Of a stretch of DNA of 64,000 nucleotides, positions 27,006-35,821 are shown piece by piece. Position 1 is the stretch's first letter. The number at the start of each line of letters is the position of its first letter. The notes beneath the pieces are model-generated. The model was not told where the DNA came from and did not search any database. It saw only the letters and a list, made by a program, of their open reading frames with translations. The DNA lies in the NCBI RefSeq assembly GCF_000024885.1, contig NC_013512.1, positions 1,302,001 through 1,366,000 on the forward strand, read 5' to 3'. This DNA comes from Sulfurospirillum deleyianum DSM 6946. Its GTDB lineage: Bacteria > Campylobacterota > Campylobacteria > Campylobacterales > Sulfurospirillaceae. A program made the translations under genes and the position numbers.

Positions 27006-28241
27006 GTGCAAACATTTTTAGAACATTCCAAAGAAGCCAGTCGGGTGATTGCCACACTTGATCCGAAAACCAAATGTGATGTTTTACTGGCAATGGCAGA
27101 TGCCCTTGAGAAGAGTAGTGAACGTATTATCCATGAAAATCAAAACGATTTAGTTGAGGGTGAGAAAAATGGCTTAAGTGCCGCACTTATGGACAGACTT
27201 TTGCTCAATCCTAAACGTATCGCCGAGATGGCAAAAGCGATTCGAGAAATCGCAGCGCTCAAAGAGCCTGTGGGGCGAGTATTAGAGGGTTGGGTTGTGC
27301 CTAGTGGGCTTCGCATTGAAAAAGTGAGCATTCCTATTGGGGTGGTGGCGATTATTTATGAGAGCCGTCCTAATGTCACCAGTGATACCGCAGCGCTTTG
27401 TTTTAAAAGTGGTAATGCCTGTGTGCTCAAAGGGGGCAAAGAAGCACATCATAGCAACACCATCATTGCCACCATTTTACAAGAGGTTTTAGAAGCATAT
27501 GGGCTTCCTAAAGCCATCATCTCTCTTTTGCCTGATGCGAGTCGTGAGGGGGTTGCAAAGCTCATCAAAATGGATAAATACGTCGATGTCATTATTCCAC
27601 GAGGGGGTGAGGCGCTGATTCGTTATGTGAGTGAAAATGCGACCATTCCTGTGGTCAAACACGATAAAGGGGTGTGTCATACTTTTGTGGATAAAGACGC
27701 TAACCTAGAGCAAGCCATTGCTATTGTGTTAAATGCCAAATGCCAACGCCCTAGTGCGTGTAATGCGCTTGAAACCCTTTTGGTACACAAAGCGATTGCT
27801 TCTACGTTTTTACCACCGATGAAAGAAGCATTGGATGCTGCTGGTGCCCAAATGAAAGGGTGCGAACACACACAAGCGCTTTTACATGTAAGCCTTGCAA
27901 GTGATGAAGATTACCACACAGAACACCTGCGCAATGCTTTAAATATTAAAATTGTTGCGGATGTAGATGAAGCGATTGCACATATTGCACGGTATGGTTC
28001 ATCGCACTCTGAGGCGATTTTAAGTGAAAACTATACCACGGCGGAGCGCTTTTTAAATGAAGTGGACGCAGCGAGTGTTTATGTGAACGCCTCTACACGC
28101 TTTACCGATGGTGGCGAGTTTGGCTTTGGTGCGGAAGTAGGCATTAGCACCAATAAACTCCATGCCAGAGGACCTATGGGCATTAATGATTTGACAACCT
28201 ATAAGTTCAAAGTCTATGGCAAAGGGCAAATTCGCACATGA
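27006..28241 (+). CDS. proA: Gamma-glutamyl phosphate reductase
   Basis: ProA reduces gamma-glutamyl phosphate to the semialdehyde in proline synthesis. The 411-residue aldehyde-dehydrogenase-fold protein carries IYESRPNVTSDTAALC, IIPRGGEALI and the catalytic cysteine block KCQRPSACNALETLL. The start is GTG at 27006, preceded by AAAGG; no better in-frame ATG lies nearby. It overlaps the ABC ATPase gene by four bases. A palindrome variant at 27881-27892 encodes LHVS. Confidence 0.96.
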   Translation: MQTFLEHSKEASRVIATLDPKTKCDVLLAMADALEKSSERIIHENQNDLVEGEKNGLSAALMDRLLLNPKRIAEMAKAIREIAALKEPVGRVLEGWVVPSGLRIEKVSIPIGVVAIIYESRPNVTSDTAALCFKSGNACVLKGGKEAHHSNTIIATILQEVLEAYGLPKAIISLLPDASREGVAKLIKMDKYVDVIIPRGGEALIRYVSENATIPVVKHDKGVCHTFVDKDANLEQAIAIVLNAKCQRPSACNALETLLVHKAIASTFLPPMKEALDAAGAQMKGCEHTQALLHVSLASDEDYHTEHLRNALNIKIVADVDEAIAHIARYGSSHSEAILSENYTTAERFLNEVDAASVYVNASTRFTDGGEFGFGAEVGISTNKLHARGPMGINDLTTYKFKVYGKGQIRT

Positions 28242-28819
28242 GCCATGAGGTTTTGCGCATTGACAACCTCTCATTTGGCTATACCAAAGAGAGGATTTTG
28301 TATGACAATTTTTCTTTACATGTAAAACAAGGTGAAGTCGTGGCGATTGTGGGTGAAAGCGGTAGTGGAAAAAGTACTCTGTTTGAACTGATTACAAGGA
28401 ACCTTAAAGTACAAAAAGGAGAGATTTATGCCACTTCACTCTCTCAAATTTTTCAAGACCCTTACACCTCTTTTCATCCAACGTACACCATTTTCAACCA
28501 AATCAAAGATGTGGTTACCTCTCTTGAAGAACTGCCTATGTTGTTAGAATCTCTTCATTTGGAGAGCTCTTTGTTAGAGAAAAAACCGCATCAACTTAGC
28601 GGTGGGCAGTTACAGCGATGTTCTATTTTACGAGCATTGCTGATGAAGCCAAAGCTACTTTTAGCGGATGAACCCACCTCTGCTTTAGATAATATCACCA
28701 GCTTGCATGTCATGCAGTTGCTGATGAAAACGTTAGATAGTGTGGGTATTTTACTCATTACCCACGATAAAGCACTGGCACAATGGTGCAGCGATAAAAT
28801 CATTGAATTAAAACCTTAA
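28238..28819 (+). CDS. Orphan ABC transporter ATPase
   Basis: A 193-residue ATP-binding cassette with Walker [10 protein letters not shown], signature [11 protein letters not shown], Walker [13 protein letters not shown] and switch ITHD. The Q-loop context ([16 protein letters not shown]) resembles oligopeptide/nickel DppD-NikE type ATPases, but the chain is far shorter than those, lacking the C-terminal extension. No permease or binding protein is adjacent; it is coupled to proA and followed by dedA. Substrate is unknown. A palindrome at 28315-28326 encodes LHVK. Confidence 0.8.
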   Translation: MSHEVLRIDNLSFGYTKERILYDNFSLHVKQGEVVAIVGESGSGKSTLFELITRNLKVQKGEIYATSLSQIFQDPYTSFHPTYTIFNQIKDVVTSLEELPMLLESLHLESSLLEKKPHQLSGGQLQRCSILRALLMKPKLLLADEPTSALDNITSLHVMQLLMKTLDSVGILLITHDKALAQWCSDKIIELKP

Positions 28820-28833
28820 CACATAGGAAGTAT

Positions 28834-29439
28834 ATGCACGCAATAATTGATTGGATTGTACAAACGGTTGGCGCTTTAGGCTATTTTGGTATTTTTGCCA
28901 TGATGTTTTTAGAGAGTAGTTTTTTCCCTTTTCCCTCAGAGGTTGTGATGATTCCTGCTGGGTATTTAAGTTCCAAAGGAGAGATGAACCTCTTTTTGGC
29001 GATTGCGTGTGGCATTGTAGGGAGTATCGCAGGTGCGCTATTTAATTACTATATCGCTGTCAAATTAGGCAGACGACTCCTTTTAAAATACGGACATTAT
29101 GTCTTCTTCACCAAAGAAACCCTCGATAAAGTTGAAACATTTTTTAAAGCTCACGGCTCTTTTTCAACCCTTAGCGGACGATTGATTCCTGTGATTCGAC
29201 AATACATCTCGCTTCCTGCGGGACTTGCTCGTATGCATTTGGGGCTGTTTAGTTTTTACACAGGCGTGGGTGCGGGGATTTGGGTGAGCATTTTAGCGTT
29301 ACTGGGATACTACTTTGGAGAAAACCAATCCCTTTTAGAAGAGAACTTACATACGATTACGCTATGGGTTATTGGATTTGTCATTCTTATTGCGGGAATT
29401 TATATTGGCTTACAGCAAAAGAAAAAACGTAAACGATAG
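28834..29439 (+). CDS. DedA-family membrane protein
   Basis: A 201-residue DedA/SNARE-associated membrane protein with the E-rich N-terminal [18 protein letters not shown] re-entrant motif and the [20 protein letters not shown] motif. Four to five hydrophobic segments are visible. DedA proteins act in undecaprenyl phosphate or phospholipid recycling across the inner membrane; which lipid applies here is unknown. It is 14 bases after the ABC ATPase gene and ends at a palindrome-pair terminator. Confidence 0.88.
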   Translation: MHAIIDWIVQTVGALGYFGIFAMMFLESSFFPFPSEVVMIPAGYLSSKGEMNLFLAIACGIVGSIAGALFNYYIAVKLGRRLLLKYGHYVFFTKETLDKVETFFKAHGSFSTLSGRLIPVIRQYISLPAGLARMHLGLFSFYTGVGAGIWVSILALLGYYFGENQSLLEENLHTITLWVIGFVILIAGIYIGLQQKKKRKR

Positions 29440-29440
29440 G

Positions 29441-29480
29441 CTTTACATGTAAAGAGTTTTATCTTTACATGTAAAAAGGT
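29441..29480. terminator. Palindrome-pair terminator between dedA and the DAHP synthase gene
   Basis: Two full TTTACATGTAAA copies (29442-29453 and 29464-29475) separated by 10 bases can pair as a 13-bp stem, followed on the plus strand by a T-rich run (GGTTTT). The site separates convergent genes ending at 29439 and 29486, the same arrangement as at 8700. Confidence 0.65.
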
Positions 29481-29485
29481 TTTAA

Positions 29486-30847
29486 CTACGCTAAAAAGCG
29501 CTGACGAGCTGCTTTGAGAGAGTCCGCAATCAAAAAGGCAAGCTCTAAAGCTTGGTTGGCATTAAGACGTGGGTCACACTGGGTGTGGTAACGACACGCA
29601 AGGTTTTCTTCGGTAATCTCTTGTGCACCACCGATACACTCTGTCACATCTTGACCTGTCATCTCTAAGTGAACGCCACCAGGGAAGGTGCCCTCTTCCT
29701 CATGGACTTTAAAAAAGCCCTTCACTTCACGTAGGACTTCATCAAACGAGCGTGTTTTATAGTTGTTGGATGCTTTGATGGTGTTGCCATGCATCGGATC
29801 AATACTCCAAAGAACTTGTTTGCCCGCTGCTTTGACCGCACGGACGAGTTTTGGGAATTCGGTTTCAATCTTATCCGCACCCATACGCACAATGATATTT
29901 AAACGCCCTGCTTCATTTTCGGGATTGAGTTTTTCGACCAATGCCATCAAACCTTCCACTGTGGTAGTAGGTCCTGCTTTAATGCCAATCGGATTTTTCA
30001 CACCACTTAAAAACTCCACATGCGCTTCATCGACATTGCGTGTACGATCGCCAATCCAAAGCATATGCGCCGAACAATCATACCAATCGCCTGTCAAACT
30101 ATCTTGTCGTGTCAAAGCTTCCTCATAATTGAGTAAAAGCGCTTCATGGGAAGTATAAACGACGGTTTCGTTAATATTAGGTGTATTCGTAGAGGTAATG
30201 CCACACGCTTCCATAAACGCTAAAGTCTCAGAGATGCGCTCACAAAGGTGTTTGTATCTATCTCCCAAAGGGCTTTCAGAAACAAAACCCAACGTCCATT
30301 TATGAACCTGATGTAAATCCGCCAAACCACCACGAGAAAAGGCACGAAGGAGGTTCATCGTTGCGGCTGATTGGTTGTAGGCTTTGAGCATTCGCTTTGG
30401 ATTTGGAACACGGGATTCTTCAGTAAAATCAATATCATTGATAATATCACCACGGTAACTTGGAAGTTTCACCCCATTAAGCTCTTCATAATCACTGGAA
30501 CGTGGTTTTGCAAATTGCCCTGCTAAACGCCCTACTTTAACGATGGGACAACCGCCCGCAAACGTTAAAACAACCGCCATTTGAAGCATCACTTTAAACA
30601 TATCACGAATATTGACCGCATTAAATTCAGCAAAACTCTCCGCACAATCGCCACCTTGAAGTAAAAAGGCTTTTCCATGCACCACATCAGCCAAAGATGC
30701 TTTAAGTTGTCTCACTTCACCTGCAAAAACAAGAGGAGGATATTTGCTTAGTTCTTGCTCTACACTTTTTAAACTCTCTTGATTGGTGTAGGTGGGTTGT
30801 TGCTTAATTGGTTTTTCTCTCCATGATGAACGCGTCCAAGAACTCAT
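29486..30847 (-). CDS. aroF: 3-deoxy-7-phosphoheptulonate synthase, class II
   Basis: This enzyme condenses PEP and erythrose 4-phosphate, the first step of the shikimate pathway. The 453-residue protein is the class II (plant-like) form: N-terminal [43 protein letters not shown]-like [37 protein letters not shown] and [15 protein letters not shown]. The length is full. It has its own promoter (-10 at 30875) and ends at a palindrome-pair terminator. Confidence 0.95.
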   Translation of the reverse strand: MSSWTRSSWREKPIKQQPTYTNQESLKSVEQELSKYPPLVFAGEVRQLKASLADVVHGKAFLLQGGDCAESFAEFNAVNIRDMFKVMLQMAVVLTFAGGCPIVKVGRLAGQFAKPRSSDYEELNGVKLPSYRGDIINDIDFTEESRVPNPKRMLKAYNQSAATMNLLRAFSRGGLADLHQVHKWTLGFVSESPLGDRYKHLCERISETLAFMEACGITSTNTPNINETVVYTSHEALLLNYEEALTRQDSLTGDWYDCSAHMLWIGDRTRNVDEAHVEFLSGVKNPIGIKAGPTTTVEGLMALVEKLNPENEAGRLNIIVRMGADKIETEFPKLVRAVKAAGKQVLWSIDPMHGNTIKASNNYKTRSFDEVLREVKGFFKVHEEEGTFPGGVHLEMTGQDVTECIGGAQEITEENLACRYHTQCDPRLNANQALELAFLIADSLKAARQRFLA

Positions 30848-30874
30848 AAAAGACCCTTATATGTGATTTTCTTT

Positions 30875-30880
30875 ATTATA
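30875..30880 (-). promoter_or_regulatory. -10 box for the DAHP synthase gene
   Basis: TATAAT on the minus strand, 28 bases before the ATG at 30847. AAGGGTC gives a modest ribosome binding site. Confidence 0.5.
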
Positions 30881-30917
30881 ATTGAATTGGCTTTAAAGAG
30901 AATTGAATGGATTGGCG

Positions 30918-33032
30918 CTATGAGGATGTCTTAAACTGAGAGACAGTTTTACTCAGCGAATTGACATGGTGCGTCACACTGTCTGAAATGGTTTTTACGT
31001 GTCTATTAAGACGCGTTATTTCATAGACTTCACTGCTAATGGCATCGGCGTGTTGCATCGTATTTTTTGAGTCTTCATAAATCTGATAAATATCGCCTTT
31101 CATGGATAAAATCACCTCTTTTTGATCGACTAAAATCGTGTCAATACTTTTTAAAGATTGCATCGAAATTTCAACACCTTTATCAACGCTCTGATTGACA
31201 TGTTGCATACTTAAAAGCGCATCATTCACATTTTCGTTAATATGCCGTACAATCGATTCAATGCGTACAGTAGCCTTATCGGTCATATCGGCTAGTTTTC
31301 TCACCTCTTCTGCCACCACCGCAAAGCCACGTCCTTGCTCCCCCGCACGACTCGCTTCCACTGCGGCATTTAAAGAGAGGAGATTGGTTTTATCGGTAAT
31401 ATCTTTAATCGTTTCAATCATCGAAGAAACCTCTGCGACATTTTGCTCCAAAGTGCACATAATCTGTGTGGTATCGCTCGCAATCACTTTAATATTTCCA
31501 ATAGAAACCTCTACCTGTCCTAAGTTTTCAGCCACTTGCGTTTGTGTCTGCTCGATTTTTTGACTCATCTCGTTTGCTTTCGTGACAGAGTTTTGAATCG
31601 AGTGATTTTGGGTTTGAATATGCAAAGCAATATTTTGAATACTTTGCCCAATCTGTTCAATTTTCTTTCCACTCATCACAATCGTATTGGTGAGATGTTG
31701 ATTGAGGTTGAGCAAGTTGAGAAGCGATGTTTTTGTTTTCTTTAAAATAGCATCAAAAATATCAATCACACTGTTAATCCAAATCGCCGTACGGCGGTTT
31801 TCATCTTTAGGAAAGACATGAAGAGAGGCACGTTTTGTAATATCCCCATCCCCTTCAACAAAACTTTGCAATAACGCTCTAAGCGATGCATATTGGGTAA
31901 AAAATTCTGAGAGTTCCTTGCCCATCATACTTAAAATCATCAAAAGTGAAGCAAAGGTAATCAACCCGACCTCTTGGAAATGACTCAAAAAAGGCATAAA
32001 CGTAAATGTAAAGAGATACGCACTGGGAATAAAAATACCAATGAGAATTCCCATTTTCGCATAAATTTTATGACGAAATTGCATCATGTCATACACTTCT
32101 AATAAATCACCCTCGCACATCATGCCCCATTTATCCAAACTATAAGGCAAACTAAACGTAATCCCTTTACCAACAACAGGAATTCCTCGATAATCGGCAT
32201 ATCCAGGATAGGCACAAAAGAGATTTTCTCCCTTCTTAATTGTATTGGCAACCCCTTGATGAAGCGTGTTTGTCGCAGGATCATTAAATATAATCTCAAA
32301 TTCCGTATGTTCTTTAATCGAAATAACCCCATGAGACGTATTGACCCCTTCTTTGAGATTTTCACCAAAACTAAAGGTATTGTCCTCAAAACGTGAACGA
32401 GAAAGTGCAGTGCCTGTTTTAACATTTTTACTAAAATAAGGCTCAATCATAAAAAGATAGTTATCCCCAGATTCTTTAAAAATATGCCCCGCTTCTCGTT
32501 GTATCAAGTCACTTAACGTATCATTCGCCACCCGTGCAATCAAAACATAACTTTCATTCTTACATGTAAACTGTTTCATAAACGCTAACGTTACACGATC
32601 ATGAAAAGAAGAGTTTTTAGATTGAAAGAAAGACGTATCATCGTCTATATAAGGACCAAAAAGAAGCTGAGTACTGCCTAATAAAGTATAATCAATGGCT
32701 TCACAAAAACCATTTTCACTATAGGGATACTCTCTAGGCGATCGTGTGGATGAACTCCAAACCATCTTTTTAGAGCTATCCACCACAAAATACTCTAAAA
32801 TGGATTCACTGAGTTTTTCTTGCTCCCTTAGCACTTGAGTCATGTCACTTTCCGCTTCCATCAACAAGGTAGCACTGTTTTCCACTTCACGCCATATCTC
32901 ATGACTCCATGTCAGCAAAAGACGTTTACGGGTATGGGCAATCCCTTCAAAAGCTGTTTCTACTGCATGTAGCATTTTTTTATTGCGAAGCCATTTGGGT
33001 AAAATGTTCCATTTCTCTTTCAATGAAAGCAT
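30918..33032 (-). CDS. Methyl-accepting chemotaxis protein with no N-terminal membrane segment
   Basis: A 704-residue chemoreceptor. The C-terminal signalling hairpin is clear ([20 protein letters not shown] at about 551-570, then [12 protein letters not shown]). Two adjacent hydrophobic segments lie mid-protein (about 327-349 and 353-370), followed by a short HAMP-like stretch. The first ~325 residues look like a Cache/PDC-type sensor, ending [16 protein letters not shown], but I see no membrane segment before them. As written, the sensor would be cytoplasmic. The ligand is unknown. A palindrome variant at 32559-32570 encodes FTCK. Confidence 0.85.
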   Translation of the reverse strand: MLSLKEKWNILPKWLRNKKMLHAVETAFEGIAHTRKRLLLTWSHEIWREVENSATLLMEAESDMTQVLREQEKLSESILEYFVVDSSKKMVWSSSTRSPREYPYSENGFCEAIDYTLLGSTQLLFGPYIDDDTSFFQSKNSSFHDRVTLAFMKQFTCKNESYVLIARVANDTLSDLIQREAGHIFKESGDNYLFMIEPYFSKNVKTGTALSRSRFEDNTFSFGENLKEGVNTSHGVISIKEHTEFEIIFNDPATNTLHQGVANTIKKGENLFCAYPGYADYRGIPVVGKGITFSLPYSLDKWGMMCEGDLLEVYDMMQFRHKIYAKMGILIGIFIPSAYLFTFTFMPFLSHFQEVGLITFASLLMILSMMGKELSEFFTQYASLRALLQSFVEGDGDITKRASLHVFPKDENRRTAIWINSVIDIFDAILKKTKTSLLNLLNLNQHLTNTIVMSGKKIEQIGQSIQNIALHIQTQNHSIQNSVTKANEMSQKIEQTQTQVAENLGQVEVSIGNIKVIASDTTQIMCTLEQNVAEVSSMIETIKDITDKTNLLSLNAAVEASRAGEQGRGFAVVAEEVRKLADMTDKATVRIESIVRHINENVNDALLSMQHVNQSVDKGVEISMQSLKSIDTILVDQKEVILSMKGDIYQIYEDSKNTMQHADAISSEVYEITRLNRHVKTISDSVTHHVNSLSKTVSQFKTSS

Positions 33033-33289
33033 TCAAAACTCCTCTTGCTATTTTGATTCAATGTTCATCTATTCCAAGAACATTTCTAAGAGAAAAATAA
33101 GTTCAAAAACCTCAAAAAAGGTATTTTGCTCTCTTTTTATCCTAAAACTATACAAGAAAATAATCATTTATTATGATTAAAAAATAATCAACTAAAAACC
33201 AAAACAAATTTTACGCAAAAAGAAGTAACGTCTGTTGAAAATCTTATGTTAAAATGCAGCCAATTTAGTTTTACATGTAAGGATGGTAG

Positions 33290-33736
33290 ATGGAACATTT
33301 AATTCCTGTTTTGATGGTTGTGGGAATGGTTGCCTTTATTTTAATCAAGCAAATAGGCAAAATTACCACGAAGCTTGATACGTTTTCTAAAGAGGATTCA
33401 CACAATCGCTATGCTCAGTTTTCCAGCGTGATTCAAGAACACGTACGTGCCATTAAAAACAGTCTGGATAGCACAAAAATGGTTGAAGAACGCCCTTACC
33501 TCTTACGTGAAGGCAAAGAAGAAACAGAAGCCTTGGAGATACTTTCTGATTATATTCGTAAACTCGTCTTTTTTGAAACCCTTATGGCAAAGCAAAAAAA
33601 TGCTCAGGAGATTGAAGCAGAACTCTTTGAAATTTTAAATGGATTAGAAAACTTTTTAAAGACGTACTGTGTTGATGGCGAAACACTGAGCGAAACACTC
33701 AGAGATCGTTTACTCGAAGCCTATGAAACACTTTAA
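33290..33736 (+). CDS. Membrane-anchored helical protein of unknown function
   Basis: A 148-residue protein with one N-terminal hydrophobic segment (about 4-20, LIPVLMVVGMVAFILI), followed by a charged, helix-rich region. I recognise no domain. AAGGATGG before the ATG fits a ribosome binding site, and the palindrome copy at 33270-33281 overlaps it (TTTACATGTAAGGA). A likely -10 (TAAAAT) lies at 33250. It is transcribed alone, ending at the hairpin at 33762. Confidence 0.65.
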   Translation: MEHLIPVLMVVGMVAFILIKQIGKITTKLDTFSKEDSHNRYAQFSSVIQEHVRAIKNSLDSTKMVEERPYLLREGKEETEALEILSDYIRKLVFFETLMAKQKNAQEIEAELFEILNGLENFLKTYCVDGETLSETLRDRLLEAYETL

Positions 33737-33761
33737 AACAACACTAAAATAAAGTTGCCGT

Positions 33762-33785
33762 AAGTAGGTTTTTTAAAACCTACTT
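33762..33785. terminator. Bidirectional terminator between 33290-33736 and the convergent gene
   Basis: An inverted repeat with 11-bp arms (AAGTAGGTTTT / AAAACCTACTT), rich in A/T at its centre, spanning the gap between two convergent genes and overlapping the stop of the minus-strand one. Confidence 0.65.
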
Positions 33786-34328
33786 CGCATGGCGCATCAA
33801 TGTTTCAACCGCACACTCAACTCTTTGAGGCAAATCTTTTGCTTCATAATCCACAAAGTCTATTTGAACTTTATAAACCAACACCTCTTCTACCATCACA
33901 TTTAAGACCAAATATCCACGGTAAAGTTTACTCTCTTTTGTTTTTTTACCAGGATGTTCCATATCGTTTTCATAGACTAAAATAGCCATATTTACCTTGG
34001 GTGTACCACTTTTTTTCTCTTTAGCATACCCCGCTAAGGCATCATTCACACGACTCCTTGTCTCTTCAAGATTTACATAGGTAAAAAGTGTTGATGGACT
34101 ATAGGTTGCTTTTTCTGCGCTAATACTGCTTTCAAAAGCACCCGCTTGAATCGCTTTTAAAGCCTTTTGAAATGGATCAGATTCATATATTTTTTCAAAA
34201 ACAACCACCTCTTTATGACACGGTAACGCTGAAAGTTTCGCTTTTGAAGTCATTTTGGTATAAATACCCTCACCAATAAAATAGACCACCAAAAGACCTA
34301 AAACAATAAACAAAATTTTTTTAGACAT
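33780..34328 (-). CDS. Membrane-anchored protein of unknown function
   Basis: A 182-residue protein with an N-terminal hydrophobic segment (residues 5-21, ILFIVLGLLVVYFIGEG) and a presumed periplasmic body of about 155 residues. No family is recognised. It contains two widely spaced cysteines (LPCHKEV and VECAVE). It lies downstream of desulforubrerythrin but is separated from it by a strong hairpin, so it may have its own transcription. Function is unknown. Confidence 0.65.
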   Translation of the reverse strand: MSKKILFIVLGLLVVYFIGEGIYTKMTSKAKLSALPCHKEVVVFEKIYESDPFQKALKAIQAGAFESSISAEKATYSPSTLFTYVNLEETRSRVNDALAGYAKEKKSGTPKVNMAILVYENDMEHPGKKTKESKLYRGYLVLNVMVEEVLVYKVQIDFVDYEAKDLPQRVECAVETLMRHAK

Positions 34329-34346
34329 AATAAGACTCTTTTGAAG

Positions 34347-34366
34347 AAGGAGGCATATGCCTCCTT
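34347..34366 (-). terminator. Hairpin after the desulforubrerythrin gene
   Basis: A perfect 20-base palindrome with arms AAGGAGGCAT / ATGCCTCCTT, five bases past the gene's stop on the minus strand. The downstream T-run is weak (CTTC), so it may be a leaky terminator. Its AAGGAGG also resembles a ribosome binding site but is too far from the 34328 start. Confidence 0.55.
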
Positions 34367-34370
34367 GAAG

Positions 34371-35021
34371 TTAAATACCCAAATCTTGGCGTTTGAAATA
34401 CTCTTGACCGACTTTACACAATGGACAGGCTTTGGGTGCTTTTTTGCCACGGTGAATATGCCCACACACTTCACATACCCAAATTTCCTCTTCTTCATCG
34501 CTGAAAAAGCCATCTTCTTTCATTGCATCCTGCAAGGCTTTGTATTCACGTTCATGCTCTACTTCCACTTTTCCAATGGCATTGAACAAACGTGCAAGCT
34601 CTTTATGCCCCTCTTCTTCTGCAATTTTTGCAAAACTAGGATACATAATGGTATGTTCATAATTCTCACCCGCCATAGCGCTATCAAGGTTTTTGAGTGT
34701 GATTTCAGTTTCTGCGCCATCAACCAATTTATGGTACGCTTTAAACTCTGCACGTGCATGCCATTTTTCATTTTCTGCGGCTTCTCTAAAATGGCGAGCA
34801 ACGGCATGCCAACCCTCTTCTTGTGCGATATCTGCGAACAAATCGTATTTGTTACGTGCTTGAGACTCACCCGCAAACGCTTTCATCAAATTCACTGCGG
34901 TCAAATCGCTCGTCGTACAGGTCATCGCTTCTCCACAACAAACCAACTTTCCACCACCCACGTGCTGAACTTCAACCTCATTACCACATTTACTGCATTT
35001 ATACGTTTCGTACTGTCTCAT
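34371..35021 (-). CDS. Desulforubrerythrin (desulforedoxin-rubrerythrin-rubredoxin fusion)
   Basis: A 216-residue three-domain peroxidase. Residues 1-36 form a desulforedoxin-like FeCys4 site (C9, C12, C28, C29). Residues ~40-180 are the four-helix di-iron domain with repeated glutamate motifs ([23 protein letters not shown]). Residues ~183-216 are rubredoxin (CEVCGHIH and CPLCKVG). This layout is that of the Campylobacter jejuni desulforubrerythrin (Rrc/Drb), which reduces hydrogen peroxide. A strong AAGGAGG precedes the ATG. It supports oxidative-stress defence in a microaerophile or anaerobe. Confidence 0.92.
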   Translation of the reverse strand: MRQYETYKCSKCGNEVEVQHVGGGKLVCCGEAMTCTTSDLTAVNLMKAFAGESQARNKYDLFADIAQEEGWHAVARHFREAAENEKWHARAEFKAYHKLVDGAETEITLKNLDSAMAGENYEHTIMYPSFAKIAEEEGHKELARLFNAIGKVEVEHEREYKALQDAMKEDGFFSDEEEEIWVCEVCGHIHRGKKAPKACPLCKVGQEYFKRQDLGI

Positions 35022-35107
35022 CTTTCCTCCTTATTGGGTGTAAAAATATTATCTTAGACTATCTTGACTTAATTTACAACTAAACATTAGATGATAAAAA
35101 TTATTGC

Positions 35108-35701
35108 TTATAAAATACCTTTCTCTTTAAAAAAAGTCTCTATTGCTTTAAGAGAAAAAGCTTTATCGTAGGTAAAAAGTTCTTGCCACGTTTTTTCTTC
35201 TAAGCCATTTTTTGTCTCAATGCCATATTTTTGTTTTGCTTCTTCCACAAACTCTATAGTAAAACTCAGTAAAAGGGCATATTGTGAGGCGGTGAGTTGT
35301 TTGAGTAAATCAAATAAACGGTAGTAATTGACCATTTTTTTACTTGATTCCTCGCCCATACGAAGCGACCAAATGCGCCCAGCAAACTCATGCTGATAGA
35401 CAACACCATTGCGTGTTTCCAGTGAAAAGGCTCTAAAAGCATGAAGAAGTTCTTGTTTGGGAATGTAGTGGTGGATATCATAAAAGAAAAGATAGATACT
35501 GAGTAAAAAAAGGTCTTCCACACAAGGCGCATACGCTTTGATTTCAAGACAAGTCTCTTTTTCGACATCAAGCTGCATCTTCAAATAAGCAAGATGTTTC
35601 ACCCGCCAATTCTCTTTTTCTTTAACTCTTTTTTGCCACTCTATTAACGTAGGACGAGGAATATGGTAACGCTCAACTAAAGGCTTGTAAGACATCTGCA
35701 T
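35108..35701 (-). CDS. Unknown protein with possible N-terminal helix-turn-helix
   Basis: A 197-residue soluble protein. The first ~25 residues (YKPLVERYHIPRPTLIEWQKR) look like a helix-turn-helix with a recognition-helix TLIEW. The rest is helical and rich in aromatic residues, without recognisable motifs. GCAGGAG before the ATG supports the start. It is monocistronic between rubrerythrin and ubiD. DNA binding is a guess. Confidence 0.6.
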   Translation of the reverse strand: MQMSYKPLVERYHIPRPTLIEWQKRVKEKENWRVKHLAYLKMQLDVEKETCLEIKAYAPCVEDLFLLSIYLFFYDIHHYIPKQELLHAFRAFSLETRNGVVYQHEFAGRIWSLRMGEESSKKMVNYYRLFDLLKQLTASQYALLLSFTIEFVEEAKQKYGIETKNGLEEKTWQELFTYDKAFSLKAIETFFKEKGIL

Positions 35702-35763
35702 TTTCTTACTCCTGCTTAGAATTCTTCTATTCTAATACGTTTTAAACCAGAGTGCAAGGATTT

Positions 35764-35811
35764 CTAAAAAATGTATATCATTCTTTAAAATTAAAAAAGA
35801 ATGATATACAT
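35764..35811 (-). terminator. Strong intrinsic terminator after ubiD
   Basis: Arms of 16 bases (35771-35786 with 35796-35811, ATGTATATCATTCTTT and its complement) around a 9-base loop, followed on the minus strand by TTTTTTAG. It closes the large heme/isoprenoid operon. Confidence 0.88.
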
Positions 35812-35821
35812 AAAAGTAACA

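Noticed and set aside
34341-35057. Long plus-strand open frame (238 codons) opposite rubrerythrin
   Set aside because: It is antisense to the desulforubrerythrin gene, whose motifs are unmistakable, and the translated product has no recognisable domain.
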